64,000 nucleotides of DNA from Halomonas sp. (GCF_011050415.1 NZ_DRFS01000002.1:62001-126000); one strand, 5' to 3'. Positions 34,506 through 45,007 are shown, counted from the first letter of the stretch. A program made the numbers and translations. The notes: generated by a model not told the origin, from the letters alone.

Positions 34506-36854
34506 ATGCAACTTGCCGTGTTAATGGGTTTTTTGCTGGCCGCGTCGTCGCCATTGCTGCACCGCTGGTTTGCTCATCACACCAGCTTGGTGTTGGCACT
34601 CTTTCCAGCGGGACTGGCTGCGTGGTTGGCAATACAAGCGCCTGAAGTGATTGAAAATGGCAGCATACTTCTGGAATGGGAGTGGGTGCCTTCGCTAGGT
34701 ATCAGCCTGTCCTTTATGCTGGATGGTTTGTCACTGCTGTTTGGGCTGTTAATCACGGTGATCGGTGCTTTTGTACTGATTTACGCAGGTGGTTATCTCA
34801 AAGGTCATCCTGACTTAGTACGTTTTCATATCGCACTGATGGCGTTCATGGTTTCCATGCTTGGCCTTGTGTTGGCCGACGGCCTATTGACGCTATTTAT
34901 TTTCTGGGAACTGACCAGCATCACCTCCTATCTGCTGATTGGCTTTAATCATGCCGATATTGAAGCGCGTAAATCTGCTCGCCAGGGTTTATTTGTAACC
35001 GTCGCCGGTGGATTAGCGCTAATGGCGGGCTTGGTGTTGTTGGGAGTCGCAAGCGGCAGTTGGTCACTGGCTGAAATTCGTAGCATGGAAGCCGACCTGC
35101 GCGAGCATGCACTTTATACCCCAATGCTGATCTGTTTACTGTTAGGTGCTTTCACTAAGTCAGCCCAATTTCCGTTTCATTTCTGGCTACCCAACGCCAT
35201 GGCGGCGCCTACCCCGGTGTCGGCCTACCTCCACTCCGCCACAATGGTGAAAGCGGGTATCTATTTAATGGCGCGCTTGCAGCCCGAACTGGGGGGGACT
35301 GCGCTATGGATTGGTATTCTTTCAGTGGTAGGTGCCATCACTATGCTGACGGGTGCCTTTCTGGCTATCCATCACACGAATATTAAGAAGCTACTTGCCT
35401 ACTCAACGATTATGGCGCTGGGTACCCTGACCATGTTGTTAGGTATCGGTACCGAGGGTGCGATGATTGCCTTCGTTACTTTCCTGTTAGCGCACTCACT
35501 CTACAAGGGTGCGCTATTTATGGTAGCGGGCATTTTAGACCATGAGACCGGCACCAAGGATGTCACCCAGATGGGTGGTTTGCGATCATTGATGCCCGTC
35601 ACCGCCGTTATTGCAATGGTGGCAGCGCTGTCACTGGCTGGCGTACCGCCGCTGTTTGGTTTTGTCGGTAAAGAGCTGATGTTTGAGTCGGTGCTAGGCG
35701 CGGGTAGCTTTCGTGCACTGCTGGTGCTATTTGGCTTTATAGCGGCTTTCTTAACCATCGCCGTGGCCGCCATTATTGCGCTAAGACCGTTTTTTGGTAA
35801 GCGGCACCACACCCCTAAAGAGCCTCATGAAGCGCCGGTGAGTATGCTGATAGGGCCAGGCATGCTCGCCGCGTTATCACTGTTTATTGGTATTTTGCCT
35901 GCCCTGGTCGGCGAAGGACTTCTGACGTCAGCGGCCTCTGCCGTGGTGGGGGAGCCCATCACTGTATCGCTGTCGCTTTGGCACGGCATTAACCTGCCGC
36001 TCATTATGTCCATTGTCAGTTTGGGGTTAGGCTTTTTACTGTTTAAACGCTGGGACACGGTGCGCGGCAAGCTTTCCATGCTGGCCCCTGTCATGCGCTA
36101 TGGCCCTGAAGCGGGTTATGAGAGCTTTATGAATGGCATCGTGCATGTTTCAGAGTGGCAAACGCGTCTGCTGCAAAACGGCTATATGCGTAACTATATT
36201 TTAGTAATGCTAGTGACGCTTATTGTCTTAATCGGTAACTCAATTTTACTGCGCCATTCGCCGCAGCTCGCTTTCGAGCTGGATGTGCGTTTCCACGAAC
36301 TGGTGGTGGTAGGCACCATGGCCATGGGGGCGTTATTTGCAACGATATCGCGCTCGCGCCTCGGTGCCGTGGTATCTGTTGGCATTATGGGGTTCTCCAT
36401 CGCGCTGATCTTTATTCTGTTTAGCGCGCCAGACCTTGGCATAACGCAGTTGCTGGTCGAAACGCTGACCGTCATTCTGCTGGTGTTAGTGTTGTTCCGC
36501 TTGCCTCGCTTTTCGAATCTCTCGACCAGCCTTGAGCGTATACGCGATGGTGCCGTTGCGGCCACCATGGGTATTTTAATCTGCTTACTCATTATGACGT
36601 CGTGGAGCATTCAGCAGTTTGAGCCTATCTCCACCTATATGATTGAGAACAGTGCGCCGCTGGCTCATGGTCGCAACATCGTTAATGTCATTTTGGTTGA
36701 TTACCGCGCGCTGGATACCTTGGGTGAGATGTTCGTACTCGCGCTTGCAGCGATTGGCGTTATTGCCATGTTAAAGCTGCGTCATGGTGAGAATAACGAT
36801 GGAAAAACCGTCGAGAGCAGCAAAGTGACTGCCAAGGAGCCCTACGATGGTTAA
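34506..36854 (+). CDS. mnhA: Mrp Na+/H+ antiporter subunit A (operon 2)
   Basis: A 782-residue unfused MnhA/MrpA, homologous to NuoL, with about 21 transmembrane helices. Key elements are [60 protein letters not shown] and the C-terminal [21 protein letters not shown]. It is the largest subunit and is thought to carry ion paths of the antiporter. The stop overlaps mnhB by eight bases. It is transcribed away from the other Mrp operon. Confidence 0.94.
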   Translation: MQLAVLMGFLLAASSPLLHRWFAHHTSLVLALFPAGLAAWLAIQAPEVIENGSILLEWEWVPSLGISLSFMLDGLSLLFGLLITVIGAFVLIYAGGYLKGHPDLVRFHIALMAFMVSMLGLVLADGLLTLFIFWELTSITSYLLIGFNHADIEARKSARQGLFVTVAGGLALMAGLVLLGVASGSWSLAEIRSMEADLREHALYTPMLICLLLGAFTKSAQFPFHFWLPNAMAAPTPVSAYLHSATMVKAGIYLMARLQPELGGTALWIGILSVVGAITMLTGAFLAIHHTNIKKLLAYSTIMALGTLTMLLGIGTEGAMIAFVTFLLAHSLYKGALFMVAGILDHETGTKDVTQMGGLRSLMPVTAVIAMVAALSLAGVPPLFGFVGKELMFESVLGAGSFRALLVLFGFIAAFLTIAVAAIIALRPFFGKRHHTPKEPHEAPVSMLIGPGMLAALSLFIGILPALVGEGLLTSAASAVVGEPITVSLSLWHGINLPLIMSIVSLGLGFLLFKRWDTVRGKLSMLAPVMRYGPEAGYESFMNGIVHVSEWQTRLLQNGYMRNYILVMLVTLIVLIGNSILLRHSPQLAFELDVRFHELVVVGTMAMGALFATISRSRLGAVVSVGIMGFSIALIFILFSAPDLGITQLLVETLTVILLVLVLFRLPRFSNLSTSLERIRDGAVAATMGILICLLIMTSWSIQQFEPISTYMIENSAPLAHGRNIVNVILVDYRALDTLGEMFVLALAAIGVIAMLKLRHGENNDGKTVESSKVTAKEPYDG

Positions 36855-37278
36855 ATCAGGCACGATTATTCTTAATACGGCAGCACGCTTTTTAATGCCA
36901 CTGCAACTGCTGTTTTCGGTCTTCTTGCTACTTCGCGGGCACGATGAGCCGGGCGGCGGGTTTATCGCCGGGTTAGTGGCTGCAGGGGCCTTTACGCTCT
37001 ATTTGTTTGCCTTTGGGGTAAGTGCCACTAAGGAAGTACTGCGGATGGTCGACCCCCGCGACTTGATTGGTATTGGCTTGCTGTTAGGCATGATATCGGT
37101 CGTGCCTGCTTGGTTTATGGGTCAGCCGTTTCTAACTGCCCAGTGGTGGACAATTCCAGTCATCGACTTCAAAGCGTCAACTCCGCTTATTTTTGATATT
37201 GGTGTTTATCTAGCGGTATTAGGCTCTGTCACTGGCATGGTGATGACGCTAATGGAGGTTGATAAGGATGAACCTTGA
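36847..37278 (+). CDS. mnhB: Mrp Na+/H+ antiporter subunit B (operon 2)
   Basis: A 143-residue MnhB with four transmembrane helices and the motif [30 protein letters not shown]. Here it is a separate gene, unlike the fused form in the opposite operon. It overlaps mnhA by eight bases and is followed by mnhC after 18 bases with CAGGAGG. Confidence 0.94.
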   Translation: MVKSGTIILNTAARFLMPLQLLFSVFLLLRGHDEPGGGFIAGLVAAGAFTLYLFAFGVSATKEVLRMVDPRDLIGIGLLLGMISVVPAWFMGQPFLTAQWWTIPVIDFKASTPLIFDIGVYLAVLGSVTGMVMTLMEVDKDEP

Positions 37279-37296
37279 TTTTACAGGAGGCTCAGC

Positions 37297-37644
37297 ATGG
37301 AACCATTAATGGCAGTGGCGATTGGCCTGCTATACGCGACGGCAATTTTTATGATGTTACGTCGCTCTATCGTTAAGCTGGTAATCGGTTTAATGCTGCT
37401 CTCTAACGCTGCTAATTTACTGATTTTTACCACCGCGGGTATGACACGTGGGGCTCCTCCGCTTATTCCTGAAGGCATGATGCAACCCTTGGGGGAGGTA
37501 GCTGACCCGTTGCCGCAGGCTGTGGTGCTAACGGCTATCGTTATCGCTTTCGGGGTACTTGCGTTTGCAGTGGTATTAATTCGACGTGCCTATGAAGTCG
37601 TTAAGGCAGATGATTTGGACAAGATGAAGGATACTGATACGTGA
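37297..37644 (+). CDS. mnhC: Mrp Na+/H+ antiporter subunit C (operon 2)
   Basis: A 115-residue NuoK-like subunit with three transmembrane helices. It contains [20 protein letters not shown] and [26 protein letters not shown], the family hallmark. It overlaps mnhD by four bases. Confidence 0.94.
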   Translation: MEPLMAVAIGLLYATAIFMMLRRSIVKLVIGLMLLSNAANLLIFTTAGMTRGAPPLIPEGMMQPLGEVADPLPQAVVLTAIVIAFGVLAFAVVLIRRAYEVVKADDLDKMKDTDT

Positions 37645-39245
37645 GGCCTGAAGTCGCTCTTCCCGTCCTCTTGCCCTTGCTTTCAGGGGCAATATCTTTG
37701 TTATTTTGGCGCTCGCGCCCTATGCAGCGCTTTGTGGCCGTGGCAGGTAATGTCGCCCTGTTCATTGTCAGTATTTGGCTGTTTATCTCGACGCTGTCGG
37801 ACGGCTACGTCACTATGCAGATGGGTAGCTGGCCAGCACCGTTTGGTATCACGCTAATCGCCGATACGCTGAGTGCCGTCATGATTCTGATGACCGGCAT
37901 TATTGGTCTGGCCATGGGGATATACTCGCTCGCGTCGACTGGCCGTGGCCATGAAAAATTTGGCTATTACCCATTGATGCATTTGCTGTTAGCCGGCGTG
38001 GCGGGGGCGTTTCTAACCGGTGATATTTTCAACCTTTATGTATGGTTTGAAGTCATGCTGGTGGCGTCTTTTGCCCTGCTGATCTTAGGTGGTGAGCGGG
38101 CGCAAATGGAAGGTGCCATCAAGTATGTCACCCTGAACATGTTAGCGTCGGTTATTTTTCTAACAGCGATTGGCCTGCTCTACGGTATGGTAGGCACCCT
38201 GAATATGGCTGATATTGCACTGCGTCTGAATGAAGCAGAGCATCAAGGCATGGTAGAGGTGTTGGCCGTTATGTTTATGGTGGCCTTTGGCATCAAGGCG
38301 GCGGCATTCCCGCTCTTCTTCTGGCTGCCCGCGTCTTACCATACCCCGCCGGTAGCCGTTTCTGCGCTATTTGCCGGATTGCTTACCAAGGTAGGCGTTT
38401 ACTCCCTGTTCCGTGTGTTTACGCTGATGTTTGACCAGTCCATGGGCTACCTTCAGGACATTATGTTGTGGGGCGCTGCCTTCACTATGGTGACAGGTGT
38501 TTTGGGGGCCGCCGCACAGTATGAATTCCGGCGGATACTCTCCTTCCATATTGTGAGCCAGATTGGCTACATGATATTGGGCCTGGCGCTCTATACCCCG
38601 TTAGCCATTGCCGGTGGGGTGTTCGCTATCGTGCACAATATTATCGTCAAGACGAACCTCTTTTTAATCAGCGGTATTACTCACCGTCTGCAAGGCACGT
38701 ATCAGCTTAAAAAAATGGGCGGGTTATACCGTGAACGCCCCTGGCTGGCAGTGGCCTTCTTTGTTTCTGCCTTCTCGTTGGCGGGGATCCCGCCGCTTTC
38801 AGGCTTTTTTGCCAAGTTCGTGATTGTACGAGCAGGCATAGAAGCCGAAGCCTATGTGGTTACCGGAATTGCACTTGCGGTTGGCCTAATGACCCTCTAC
38901 TCCATGGTGAAAATTTGGAATGAGGTGTTCTGGAAATCACTACCGGAAGAGAATCATGTGCCTGAAACAGCGACGCCCATGGGAGATGATGGGCGTTTAT
39001 TAAAGCCAAGCCTGTGGATGATGTATTTGCCCGTGGTGGTGCTGGCGATGTTCTCGCTACTGATAGGTGTGTTTGCTGAACCCGTTATGTTGGTAATGAC
39101 GATCATTAGTGACCAACTGTTTGAGCCATCTGGCTATATTGAAGCCGTCATGGGGGTTGCTGCGAGTGGCGAAGATGCACTGCTTGAGCCCGCTGTATCG
39201 GGGGCTGATGACGTAGAGGCTGATGCTGGGGAGGATGTGCCATGA
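37641..39245 (+). CDS. mnhD: Mrp Na+/H+ antiporter subunit D (operon 2)
   Basis: A 534-residue NuoM/N-like subunit. Conserved parts include [65 protein letters not shown] and [14 protein letters not shown]. It starts with GTG inside the mnhC end (GTGA overlap). An acidic C-terminal tail of about 30 residues ([14 protein letters not shown] end) extends beyond the usual core, which is common in halophile proteins. Confidence 0.94.
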   Translation: MRPEVALPVLLPLLSGAISLLFWRSRPMQRFVAVAGNVALFIVSIWLFISTLSDGYVTMQMGSWPAPFGITLIADTLSAVMILMTGIIGLAMGIYSLASTGRGHEKFGYYPLMHLLLAGVAGAFLTGDIFNLYVWFEVMLVASFALLILGGERAQMEGAIKYVTLNMLASVIFLTAIGLLYGMVGTLNMADIALRLNEAEHQGMVEVLAVMFMVAFGIKAAAFPLFFWLPASYHTPPVAVSALFAGLLTKVGVYSLFRVFTLMFDQSMGYLQDIMLWGAAFTMVTGVLGAAAQYEFRRILSFHIVSQIGYMILGLALYTPLAIAGGVFAIVHNIIVKTNLFLISGITHRLQGTYQLKKMGGLYRERPWLAVAFFVSAFSLAGIPPLSGFFAKFVIVRAGIEAEAYVVTGIALAVGLMTLYSMVKIWNEVFWKSLPEENHVPETATPMGDDGRLLKPSLWMMYLPVVVLAMFSLLIGVFAEPVMLVMTIISDQLFEPSGYIEAVMGVAASGEDALLEPAVSGADDVEADAGEDVP

Positions 39246-39715
39246 CCGGTGCCATTTGGAATCTACTGTTAGGACTAGCATGGGTGTTGTTAAGCGGCGA
39301 CTTCACCGGCTTAAACCTACTGGTTGGTTTGGTTTTTGGTTATATCTCTCTGGTGCTGATTGAGCCACAGCTTGATGCGTTAAAAGGCTATCCAGCCCGC
39401 ATTCCGCGCTTGATAGGGTTTGTTGGCTTTTTTTTGAAAGAACTTATTCAAGCCAATCTACGGGTCGGTTTCGACATTCTGACCCCCCCGTGGCATATGA
39501 AGCCTGGCGTGATTGCAATGCCCCTTTCAGCCCGTACGGAAATGGAAATCACCATGGTGGCGAATTTGATTTCTCTAACGCCCGGCACGCTGAGTCTTGA
39601 TGTGTCTGATGATCGCAAGGTGCTCTATATCCATGCGATGTTTTTAGATGATGAAGAAGAGCTGCGGCGTAATTTAAAAGAAATGGAGCATCGGGCCCTG
39701 GAGCTGTTTCGCTAA
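39242..39715 (+). CDS. mnhE: Mrp Na+/H+ antiporter subunit E (operon 2)
   Basis: A 157-residue MnhE (LLGLAWVLLSGDFTGLNLLVGLVFGY; ANLISLTPGTLSLDVSDDRKVLYIHAM). It overlaps mnhD by four bases and mnhF by one base, so the operon is tightly coupled. Confidence 0.93.
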   Translation: MTGAIWNLLLGLAWVLLSGDFTGLNLLVGLVFGYISLVLIEPQLDALKGYPARIPRLIGFVGFFLKELIQANLRVGFDILTPPWHMKPGVIAMPLSARTEMEITMVANLISLTPGTLSLDVSDDRKVLYIHAMFLDDEEELRRNLKEMEHRALELFR

Positions 39716-39984
39716 TGGATACCGTCATACTGATTAGCCAAGTCATTATGAGCTTGGCCTTAATACTCACCTTTGTACGTGTGGTGCGTGGCCCAAGCCT
39801 ACCGGACCGTGTTGTAGCGCTTGAGCTTTTTTCGACGACTGTTGTGGGGCTCGTAGGGGTATATGCGATCAAATCTGAAGTCGCAAGCTTCTTGGACGCT
39901 GCTATTGTCATTGCATTGATGGGCTTTTTAGCGGCGATAGGCTTTGCGCGCTTTTTGGAACGAGGAGGCCCGCGCGATGATTGA
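39715..39984 (+). CDS. mnhF: Mrp Na+/H+ antiporter subunit F (operon 2)
   Basis: An 89-residue MnhF with three transmembrane helices and VVRGPSLPDRVVALELFSTTVVGLVGVYA. Same length as its counterpart in operon 1, but clearly diverged. It overlaps mnhG by eight bases. Confidence 0.93.
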   Translation: MDTVILISQVIMSLALILTFVRVVRGPSLPDRVVALELFSTTVVGLVGVYAIKSEVASFLDAAIVIALMGFLAAIGFARFLERGGPRDD

Positions 39985-40381
39985 TTTTATCAAGGGCACG
40001 TTAATTATCGGTGGCGCGCTGTTTATTCTACTTGCTTCGATTGGTTTACTGCGTTTACCGGATCTGCTCACCCGCATGCATGCGACGACCAAGGCTGCCG
40101 CGCTCGGCGTTATCTTGATTATGCTGGCGGCTGCCATGCACTTTGCTGAAGTGGGCATAGTAGCGCGTTCGTTTGCGATCATTGTGTTTATTCTAATGAC
40201 CGCACCGGTGGCAGCGCATGTCATTGGTAGGGCTGGTTATTTTGTCGGCTCTAAGCTTTGGAGTGGCACAGTCAAAGACGAATTGCGTCCTAACTATGAC
40301 CCTCTAACCCATGAATTAAAAAGTGGCCTAGAGACGCATGAGAATGCCAAGCGACAGCCGCGGGATACGGATCCTGATTAA
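39977..40381 (+). CDS. mnhG: Mrp Na+/H+ antiporter subunit G (operon 2)
   Basis: A 134-residue MnhG (LFILLASIGLLRLPDLLTRMHATTKAAALGVILIML). The start at 39977 (MIDFIKG) is preferred over an upstream in-frame start because GAGGAGG lies at 39961-39967 and the family begins here. It is the last gene of operon 2, followed by a strong terminator. Confidence 0.93.
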   Translation: MIDFIKGTLIIGGALFILLASIGLLRLPDLLTRMHATTKAAALGVILIMLAAAMHFAEVGIVARSFAIIVFILMTAPVAAHVIGRAGYFVGSKLWSGTVKDELRPNYDPLTHELKSGLETHENAKRQPRDTDPD

Positions 40382-40427
40382 CGGTGTAGCAAAGTAGTGC
40401 CTGCATAACCAATACAGAATTTTTATC

Positions 40428-40449
40428 AGCCACCTCCGGGTGGCTTTTT
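40428..40449 (+). terminator. Terminator of Mrp operon 2
   Basis: AGCCACC-TCCG-GGTGGCT followed by a T run, 47 bases after mnhG. Confidence 0.9.
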
Positions 40450-40506
40450 TGTTTTTTGAAATTAAGGAATTGGTTACGTCACTTAAATTTATCAAAATAA
40501 TACATG

Positions 40507-40524
40507 TACAGTAATTGTACTGTA
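40507..40524. promoter_or_regulatory. Inverted repeat upstream of the DUF2256-CRY-DASH pair
   Basis: TACAGTA-N4-TACTGTA is a perfect 7-bp dyad, embedded in TGTACA...TGTACT, about 60 bases before the DUF2256 start. TGTACA-type boxes are known for light-responsive MerR-family regulators (LitR/CarH) that control photolyase genes in other bacteria. Regulator identity is inference. Confidence 0.5.
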
Positions 40525-40583
40525 TAAGAGTGGCAGTCTATGTTTAACTACATCTCACGTCACAACTGTGATCTAGCGTGAAC

Positions 40584-40733
40584 ATGCATCGCAAACAACA
40601 CCTGCCGCAAAAACATTGTGTTCAATGCCAGCGCCCATTTACTTGGCGGAAAAAATGGGCGCGCTGTTGGGATGAAGTACGTTACTGCAGCGAGCGCTGC
40701 CGGCGTAGTTCCAAACAGACAAGCACCCCCTAG
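40584..40733 (+). CDS. DUF2256 small Cys-rich protein
   Basis: A 49-residue protein ([19 protein letters not shown]..., then [17 protein letters not shown]). The four cysteines in C-x2-C and C-x3-C arrangement suggest a zinc ribbon. DUF2256 genes are very often next to cryptochrome or photolyase genes, as here: the stop codon is part of TAGGAGG, the ribosome-binding site of the CRY-DASH gene. Function is unknown. Confidence 0.9.
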   Translation: MHRKQHLPQKHCVQCQRPFTWRKKWARCWDEVRYCSERCRRSSKQTSTP

Positions 40734-40744
40734 GAGGCACGAAC

Positions 40745-42184
40745 ATGGACAGCACGGTTGATATTGTCTGGTTACAAGACGACCTACGTGTTGCAGATAA
40801 CCCGCTTTTGCACTTTACCGCTCCACCTAGTCAGCTGTTGTGCCTCTATGTGTTAGACAAGCAGTGGTTTGAGCCTCTCATTGAGGGCGAGTCTACACCG
40901 CGTATAGGACCAGCGCGGTTGCGTTTTTTGTGGCAAAGCTTAATAGAGTTACGTGGCGAGCTTTTACAGCGTGGCAGTGACCTGCTAGTGCGCATTGGAC
41001 ATCCAAGCGATGTGGTTGTTGAATTAGCGACAACATTGAAGGCGCGGCAAGTGCGTGTGGCCGAGCATCCTGGTGTAGAGGAAACGCACCACATAGCCTC
41101 GGTTGCGCGTAAGCTGCCTAGTCAGACGGTGCTCCATTGCGTAGAGAGTGGGCGACTGTTTTACCGGCATGCCTTGCCATTTGAACGTGACCAATTGCCT
41201 GAAAGTTTTTCAGCGTTTAGGCGCTGTGTTGAGCGGGAATGCACAATTTCTACCAGCCTGCCTGCACCGATTACGTTGCCACCTTGGCCTGAAGCAGCGC
41301 GTGGGTTTCCTCCCCTTAAAGCGGTATGTGAACAAAGTGCTGCATGGCAGCCTGATGCGCGGCAAGGATTTGTCTTTGTGGGGGGTGAGTCCGCGGCGCG
41401 TACACGCTTAAAGGAGTACCTATGGCAGCAAAAAGGGGCTGCAACGTACAAAAAAACCCGCAATGGGTTGCTGGGTGCTAATTTTTCTACACGTGTATCT
41501 CCTTGGCTTGCGCGGGGCTGTTTGTCTGCTTGCCAAGTAAATGACGCAGTAAAAGCTTGGGAGGTCGAGTATGGCAGTAACGAGTCGAGTTACTGGATCA
41601 CTTTTGAACTGCTTTGGCGCGAGTATTTTGTCCGTGCTGCCCAGCTAGAAGGGGCGAGCATGTTTGGCAGTCGCCAGCCATGTCAACCAACCCCTGCTTT
41701 TAATGCTTGGCGTAACGCAGAGACTGGCATGCCGTTTGTAGATGCCGCAATGGTAGAGCTTTATCAAACAGGCTGGATATCCAATCGTGCCCGTCAGAAT
41801 GTCGCCAGCTTTTTGGTCAAAGACTTAAGTGTAGATTGGCGTTTGGGTGCTTTATGGTTTGAGCACTGCTTAATTGATTACGATGTCGCCAGTAATTGGG
41901 GCAATTGGCGCTATATTGCTGGAGTTGGCCGTGACCCGCGCCAGGATCGCTATTTCAATGTACTTAAACAAGCAGGGCATTATGACCCTAAGGGTTTGTA
42001 TGTGGCTCATTGGCTGCGGCAACTTGAAAAACTTCCCCCTGGATTAGAGCGTCACCAGCCTTGGCGCGTTGCCCCTTCAGAATTTACAGCCCCCTGTGTT
42101 GAGCCTGAGCAGTGGCAGCGCTGGTTAATTCCTGCTGGTGAACTGGACAAGCCCACCGAGCCATCCGTGATTGCTGGTGAGTAA
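40745..42184 (+). CDS. DASH-family cryptochrome / photolyase
   Basis: A 479-residue photolyase-superfamily protein. The N-terminal alpha/beta domain starts VDIVWLQDDLRVADNPLL. The C-terminal FAD domain includes TRVSPWLARGCLS, WRLGALWFEHCLIDYDVASNWGNWRYIAGVGRDPRQDRYFN and YDPKGLYVAHWL, the DASH hallmark. CRY-DASH proteins repair cyclobutane dimers in single-stranded DNA and may act in signalling. Coupled to DUF2256 under a likely light-responsive promoter. This is the second photolyase-family gene of the window. Confidence 0.92.
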   Translation: MDSTVDIVWLQDDLRVADNPLLHFTAPPSQLLCLYVLDKQWFEPLIEGESTPRIGPARLRFLWQSLIELRGELLQRGSDLLVRIGHPSDVVVELATTLKARQVRVAEHPGVEETHHIASVARKLPSQTVLHCVESGRLFYRHALPFERDQLPESFSAFRRCVERECTISTSLPAPITLPPWPEAARGFPPLKAVCEQSAAWQPDARQGFVFVGGESAARTRLKEYLWQQKGAATYKKTRNGLLGANFSTRVSPWLARGCLSACQVNDAVKAWEVEYGSNESSYWITFELLWREYFVRAAQLEGASMFGSRQPCQPTPAFNAWRNAETGMPFVDAAMVELYQTGWISNRARQNVASFLVKDLSVDWRLGALWFEHCLIDYDVASNWGNWRYIAGVGRDPRQDRYFNVLKQAGHYDPKGLYVAHWLRQLEKLPPGLERHQPWRVAPSEFTAPCVEPEQWQRWLIPAGELDKPTEPSVIAGE

Positions 42185-42281
42185 AGTAAGCTTCGCCTTT
42201 ACGCAACCTTGAAAGCTGGTATCCGCTTGTTTTCTAGGCCATCATCTCTGGTATGCCAAGGACTGCCTGAGGATATTAGTG

Positions 42282-43550
42282 ATGTTTCGTAATTTTTCAT
42301 TTAGTGGGTGTTACCGCCCCTTGCTGCGTGCTTCTCTAGCGGCAGCACTCATTTCTCCGCTAGCCGGGGGTGCCGCACTCGCAAATCAACAACTGATGAC
42401 CGAGGTAGATGCCCGCGCCGCTAGCGAGATCAGCTATGCAAACTTTCAGCAATGGCTTCAAGAGTTTCGCCGTCATGCAGCGAGCGAGGGAATTAGCGAA
42501 GCGACCCTGCGTAACGCACTGGATAACGTGCGGTATCGTGATCGCGTTATCGAACTTGATCGTTTTCAGCCGGAATTCGTAAGGCCAATCTGGGAGTATC
42601 TCGATACGGCAGTTTCTTCAACACGTATTGATAATGGTCGCGAGAAACTTGCTGATCATCGTGATACGGCAATGGAAATGCAGCAGCGCTTTGGAGTACC
42701 TGCTGAAATTATTGTTGCCATTTGGGGTATTGAAAGTAATTACGGCAGTAATTTTGGTGACTTTTCTACGCTAGAAGCGCTGGCGACGCTAGCCTACGAT
42801 GGCCGTCGCAGAGACTTTGCCCGTGGCGAATTACTGGCTGCACTACGAATTATCGACCAGGGCGATATTGCCGCTGATCAGATGAAGGGTTCCTGGGCGG
42901 GGGCCATGGGGCACACCCAGTTTATTCCCAGCAGTTTTGAGGCTTACGCTGTGGACGGTGATGGCAATGGGAAGCGTGATATTTGGGGTAGCATTCCTGA
43001 TGTCATGGCATCCACGGCTAACTATCTGGCTCGCGCTGGATGGCAGACCGGCCAACCGTGGGGCACTGAGGTGCGTTTGCCGGAAGGCTTTGACTATGCG
43101 CAGACGGAGCGGCTCAGCAGCGCTGAGTGGCGCCAGCAAGGAGTGCGAGCCATTCAAGGCGAACTGCCCAATTTTGATAGTGCCGCCATCGTCATACCTG
43201 CCGGAGCAAATGGCCCTGCATTTTTGGCGGGTCCTAATTTTCGCGCCATCTTACGCTACAACAATGCGACCAGCTACGCGCTGGCGGTTGCTAAGTTGGG
43301 TGATGCGATTGCCGGTCGCGGTGGAATAGAGCAGTCATGGCCACGTGATCAAGCAACCCTTACCCGCGATGATGTTCAAGACTTGCAGCGGCGTTTAAAT
43401 CAAATGGGTTACTCAGTTGGTGGCGCTGATGGGGTGATGGGGCCCAATACGCGGCAAGGACTGCGGAACTTCCAGCGAGATCAAGGGTTAATACCAGACG
43501 GTTTTGCGACTCAGGAGCTGTTGGAACAGTTACGCAGCCGTTCAGAGTAG
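42282..43550 (+). CDS. Lytic murein transglycosylase (MltB family) with peptidoglycan-binding domain
   Basis: A 422-residue periplasmic enzyme. An N-terminal hydrophobic signal (SLAAALISPLAGGAALA) ends near residue 35. The SLT domain has the catalytic Glu151 in WGIESNYG and the MltB motif GSWAGAMGHTQFIPSSFEAYAVDGDGNG. A C-terminal peptidoglycan-binding domain 1 covers about 360-415 (DLQRRLNQMGYSVGGADGVMGPNTRQGLRNFQ). It cleaves glycan strands to 1,6-anhydro ends. A GTG at 42279 is an alternative start by one codon. No lipobox cysteine is seen, so it is probably soluble. Confidence 0.92.
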   Translation: MFRNFSFSGCYRPLLRASLAAALISPLAGGAALANQQLMTEVDARAASEISYANFQQWLQEFRRHAASEGISEATLRNALDNVRYRDRVIELDRFQPEFVRPIWEYLDTAVSSTRIDNGREKLADHRDTAMEMQQRFGVPAEIIVAIWGIESNYGSNFGDFSTLEALATLAYDGRRRDFARGELLAALRIIDQGDIAADQMKGSWAGAMGHTQFIPSSFEAYAVDGDGNGKRDIWGSIPDVMASTANYLARAGWQTGQPWGTEVRLPEGFDYAQTERLSSAEWRQQGVRAIQGELPNFDSAAIVIPAGANGPAFLAGPNFRAILRYNNATSYALAVAKLGDAIAGRGGIEQSWPRDQATLTRDDVQDLQRRLNQMGYSVGGADGVMGPNTRQGLRNFQRDQGLIPDGFATQELLEQLRSRSE

Positions 43551-43592
43551 GCAGTCATTTTACTAGCCATTTATTTTACCAAGGATGATGCT

Positions 43593-44147
43593 ATGCGATT
43601 GATGAGTAAAACGTTATTAGGCAGTTTGGTAATAGGAGCGACGCTATTTACTTCCACCGCGTCGGCTGAAGAAGATCAAGTATTCGGTTGGGTCGAAAAC
43701 GCAACACTACAGCCATGGGGCATAACGGTTAAGGCAAAGCTTGATAGTGGTGCGTTAACCTCTTCACTGGATGCTCGCGATATTGAGCTTTTCGAGCAAG
43801 ATGATGAGCAGTGGGTGCGCTTTCGTTTAAAGCTTGAAGACCAAGGGAGCGGTGAAGTTTTCAGTGATGAAATTGAGCGCCCGCTCTATCGCGAACAGGC
43901 CGTACGTGGCGCAGGTGGCCGTGACGAACGGCCCGTAGTGCTCATGGAACTCTGCATGGGCGATACGATTTATGAAGAGCAGTTCAGCTTGCGTGACCGT
44001 GAAGAGATGCTTTACCCGCTGCTGCTAGGTCGCCGCACTATTAGCCATCTAGGTTTACTCGATGTGCGCAATACCTTCCTGCAAGAGCCTGGGTGCGACG
44101 AGAATGCTGAAGTTGTTCCTCACGACCCTGAAGACGACCAATCATAA
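43593..44147 (+). CDS. Retropepsin-like protease (annotated as ATP-dependent zinc protease family)
   Basis: A 184-residue exported protein: signal peptide about residues 1-25 (ends TASA-EE), then the PF05618-type domain with KAKLDSGALTSSLDARDIELF. The D51-S-G triad is the aspartic-protease-like active motif; despite the old 'zinc protease' name no zinc site is visible. LLGRRTISHLGLLDV is the second conserved block. Relatives occur with RimK-like ATP-grasp genes and have been linked to osmotic stress; here there is no RimK neighbour. Proteolytic activity is inferred. Confidence 0.85.
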   Translation: MRLMSKTLLGSLVIGATLFTSTASAEEDQVFGWVENATLQPWGITVKAKLDSGALTSSLDARDIELFEQDDEQWVRFRLKLEDQGSGEVFSDEIERPLYREQAVRGAGGRDERPVVLMELCMGDTIYEEQFSLRDREEMLYPLLLGRRTISHLGLLDVRNTFLQEPGCDENAEVVPHDPEDDQS

Positions 44148-44158
44148 CGGATAAATCG

Positions 44159-44872
44159 TTAAAATAGCCGTGACAGCAGTGCTGTTACGGCTGTTTCCAC
44201 GCGTAATATGCGTGGGCCCAGGTGCATGCCCTCGCAGCCCGCTGCCAGCAGTTGCTCAACCTCCCAAGCAATAAAACCTCCCTCTGGACCAACCAATAGT
44301 AGCGTTGGATCTTGGATGTCTCTAGGGCAGGCATTGGGCATGCCGGGATGCGCTACCAGTCCGCGTCGGTGGTTTAGTAAGTCAGGTAGCTGTTGTTCTA
44401 AAAAAGGTCGAAATCCTTTGCTCAGCGTCACATTAGGCATTTGCGTATCACGGGCTTGCTCTAAGCCTAGTAGTAGGTGCTGGTGAATTTTATCTTCGCG
44501 TAACTCGGGAGATTGCCAGTAGCTCTTTTCTACTCGTTTGGTGTGTAGAAGAGTAATCTCTTTCACGCCCAACGCTGTTACGTGCTCTAAAGTTCGTGCC
44601 AGCATACGTGGCCGCGGCAGCGCCAATACTAAATGTACCGGCAGGGGAGGTGGCGGTGGTTCGTTAAGGGTTTCCAGCGAGAAGCGAGCATGCTCGACAG
44701 TGAGTTCTGTAAGCCGCGCCTTGCCCATTTCGCCGCCTTGAACCCCGACAGTCAATAGGTCGCCAGGTGAAGCGCGATGAACATCGCGTAAATGCATTAG
44801 CCTGCGTGGGTCTGTTATAAGAGCACAGCCATCGCCATTGAGGTCGTTAGGGTCGAGTAAAATCAAATTCAT
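44159..44872 (-). CDS. rsmE: 16S rRNA (m3U1498) methyltransferase
   Basis: A 237-residue SPOUT methyltransferase. The N-terminal PUA-like domain includes HLRDVHRASPGDLLTVGV; the C-terminal knot contains LLVGPEGGFIAWEVEQLLAAGCEGMHLGPRILRVETAV, the diagnostic RsmE signature. It methylates U1498 in the 30S decoding region. The gene is convergent with the protease gene and alone on its strand. Confidence 0.94.
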   Translation of the reverse strand: MNLILLDPNDLNGDGCALITDPRRLMHLRDVHRASPGDLLTVGVQGGEMGKARLTELTVEHARFSLETLNEPPPPPLPVHLVLALPRPRMLARTLEHVTALGVKEITLLHTKRVEKSYWQSPELREDKIHQHLLLGLEQARDTQMPNVTLSKGFRPFLEQQLPDLLNHRRGLVAHPGMPNACPRDIQDPTLLLVGPEGGFIAWEVEQLLAAGCEGMHLGPRILRVETAVTALLSRLF

Positions 44873-45007
44873 AATAAGAGTCTATTGTTCAAAGAATAGG
44901 TGCTATATGCCGGTCTAATATATCAAGGTGGCTTGCAAGGACGCGTGGTGCAGGCACAATACCAGTAACGGGAGCAAAAGCCCCTATCGTGTTTAAGGAG
45001 ATGCGCT

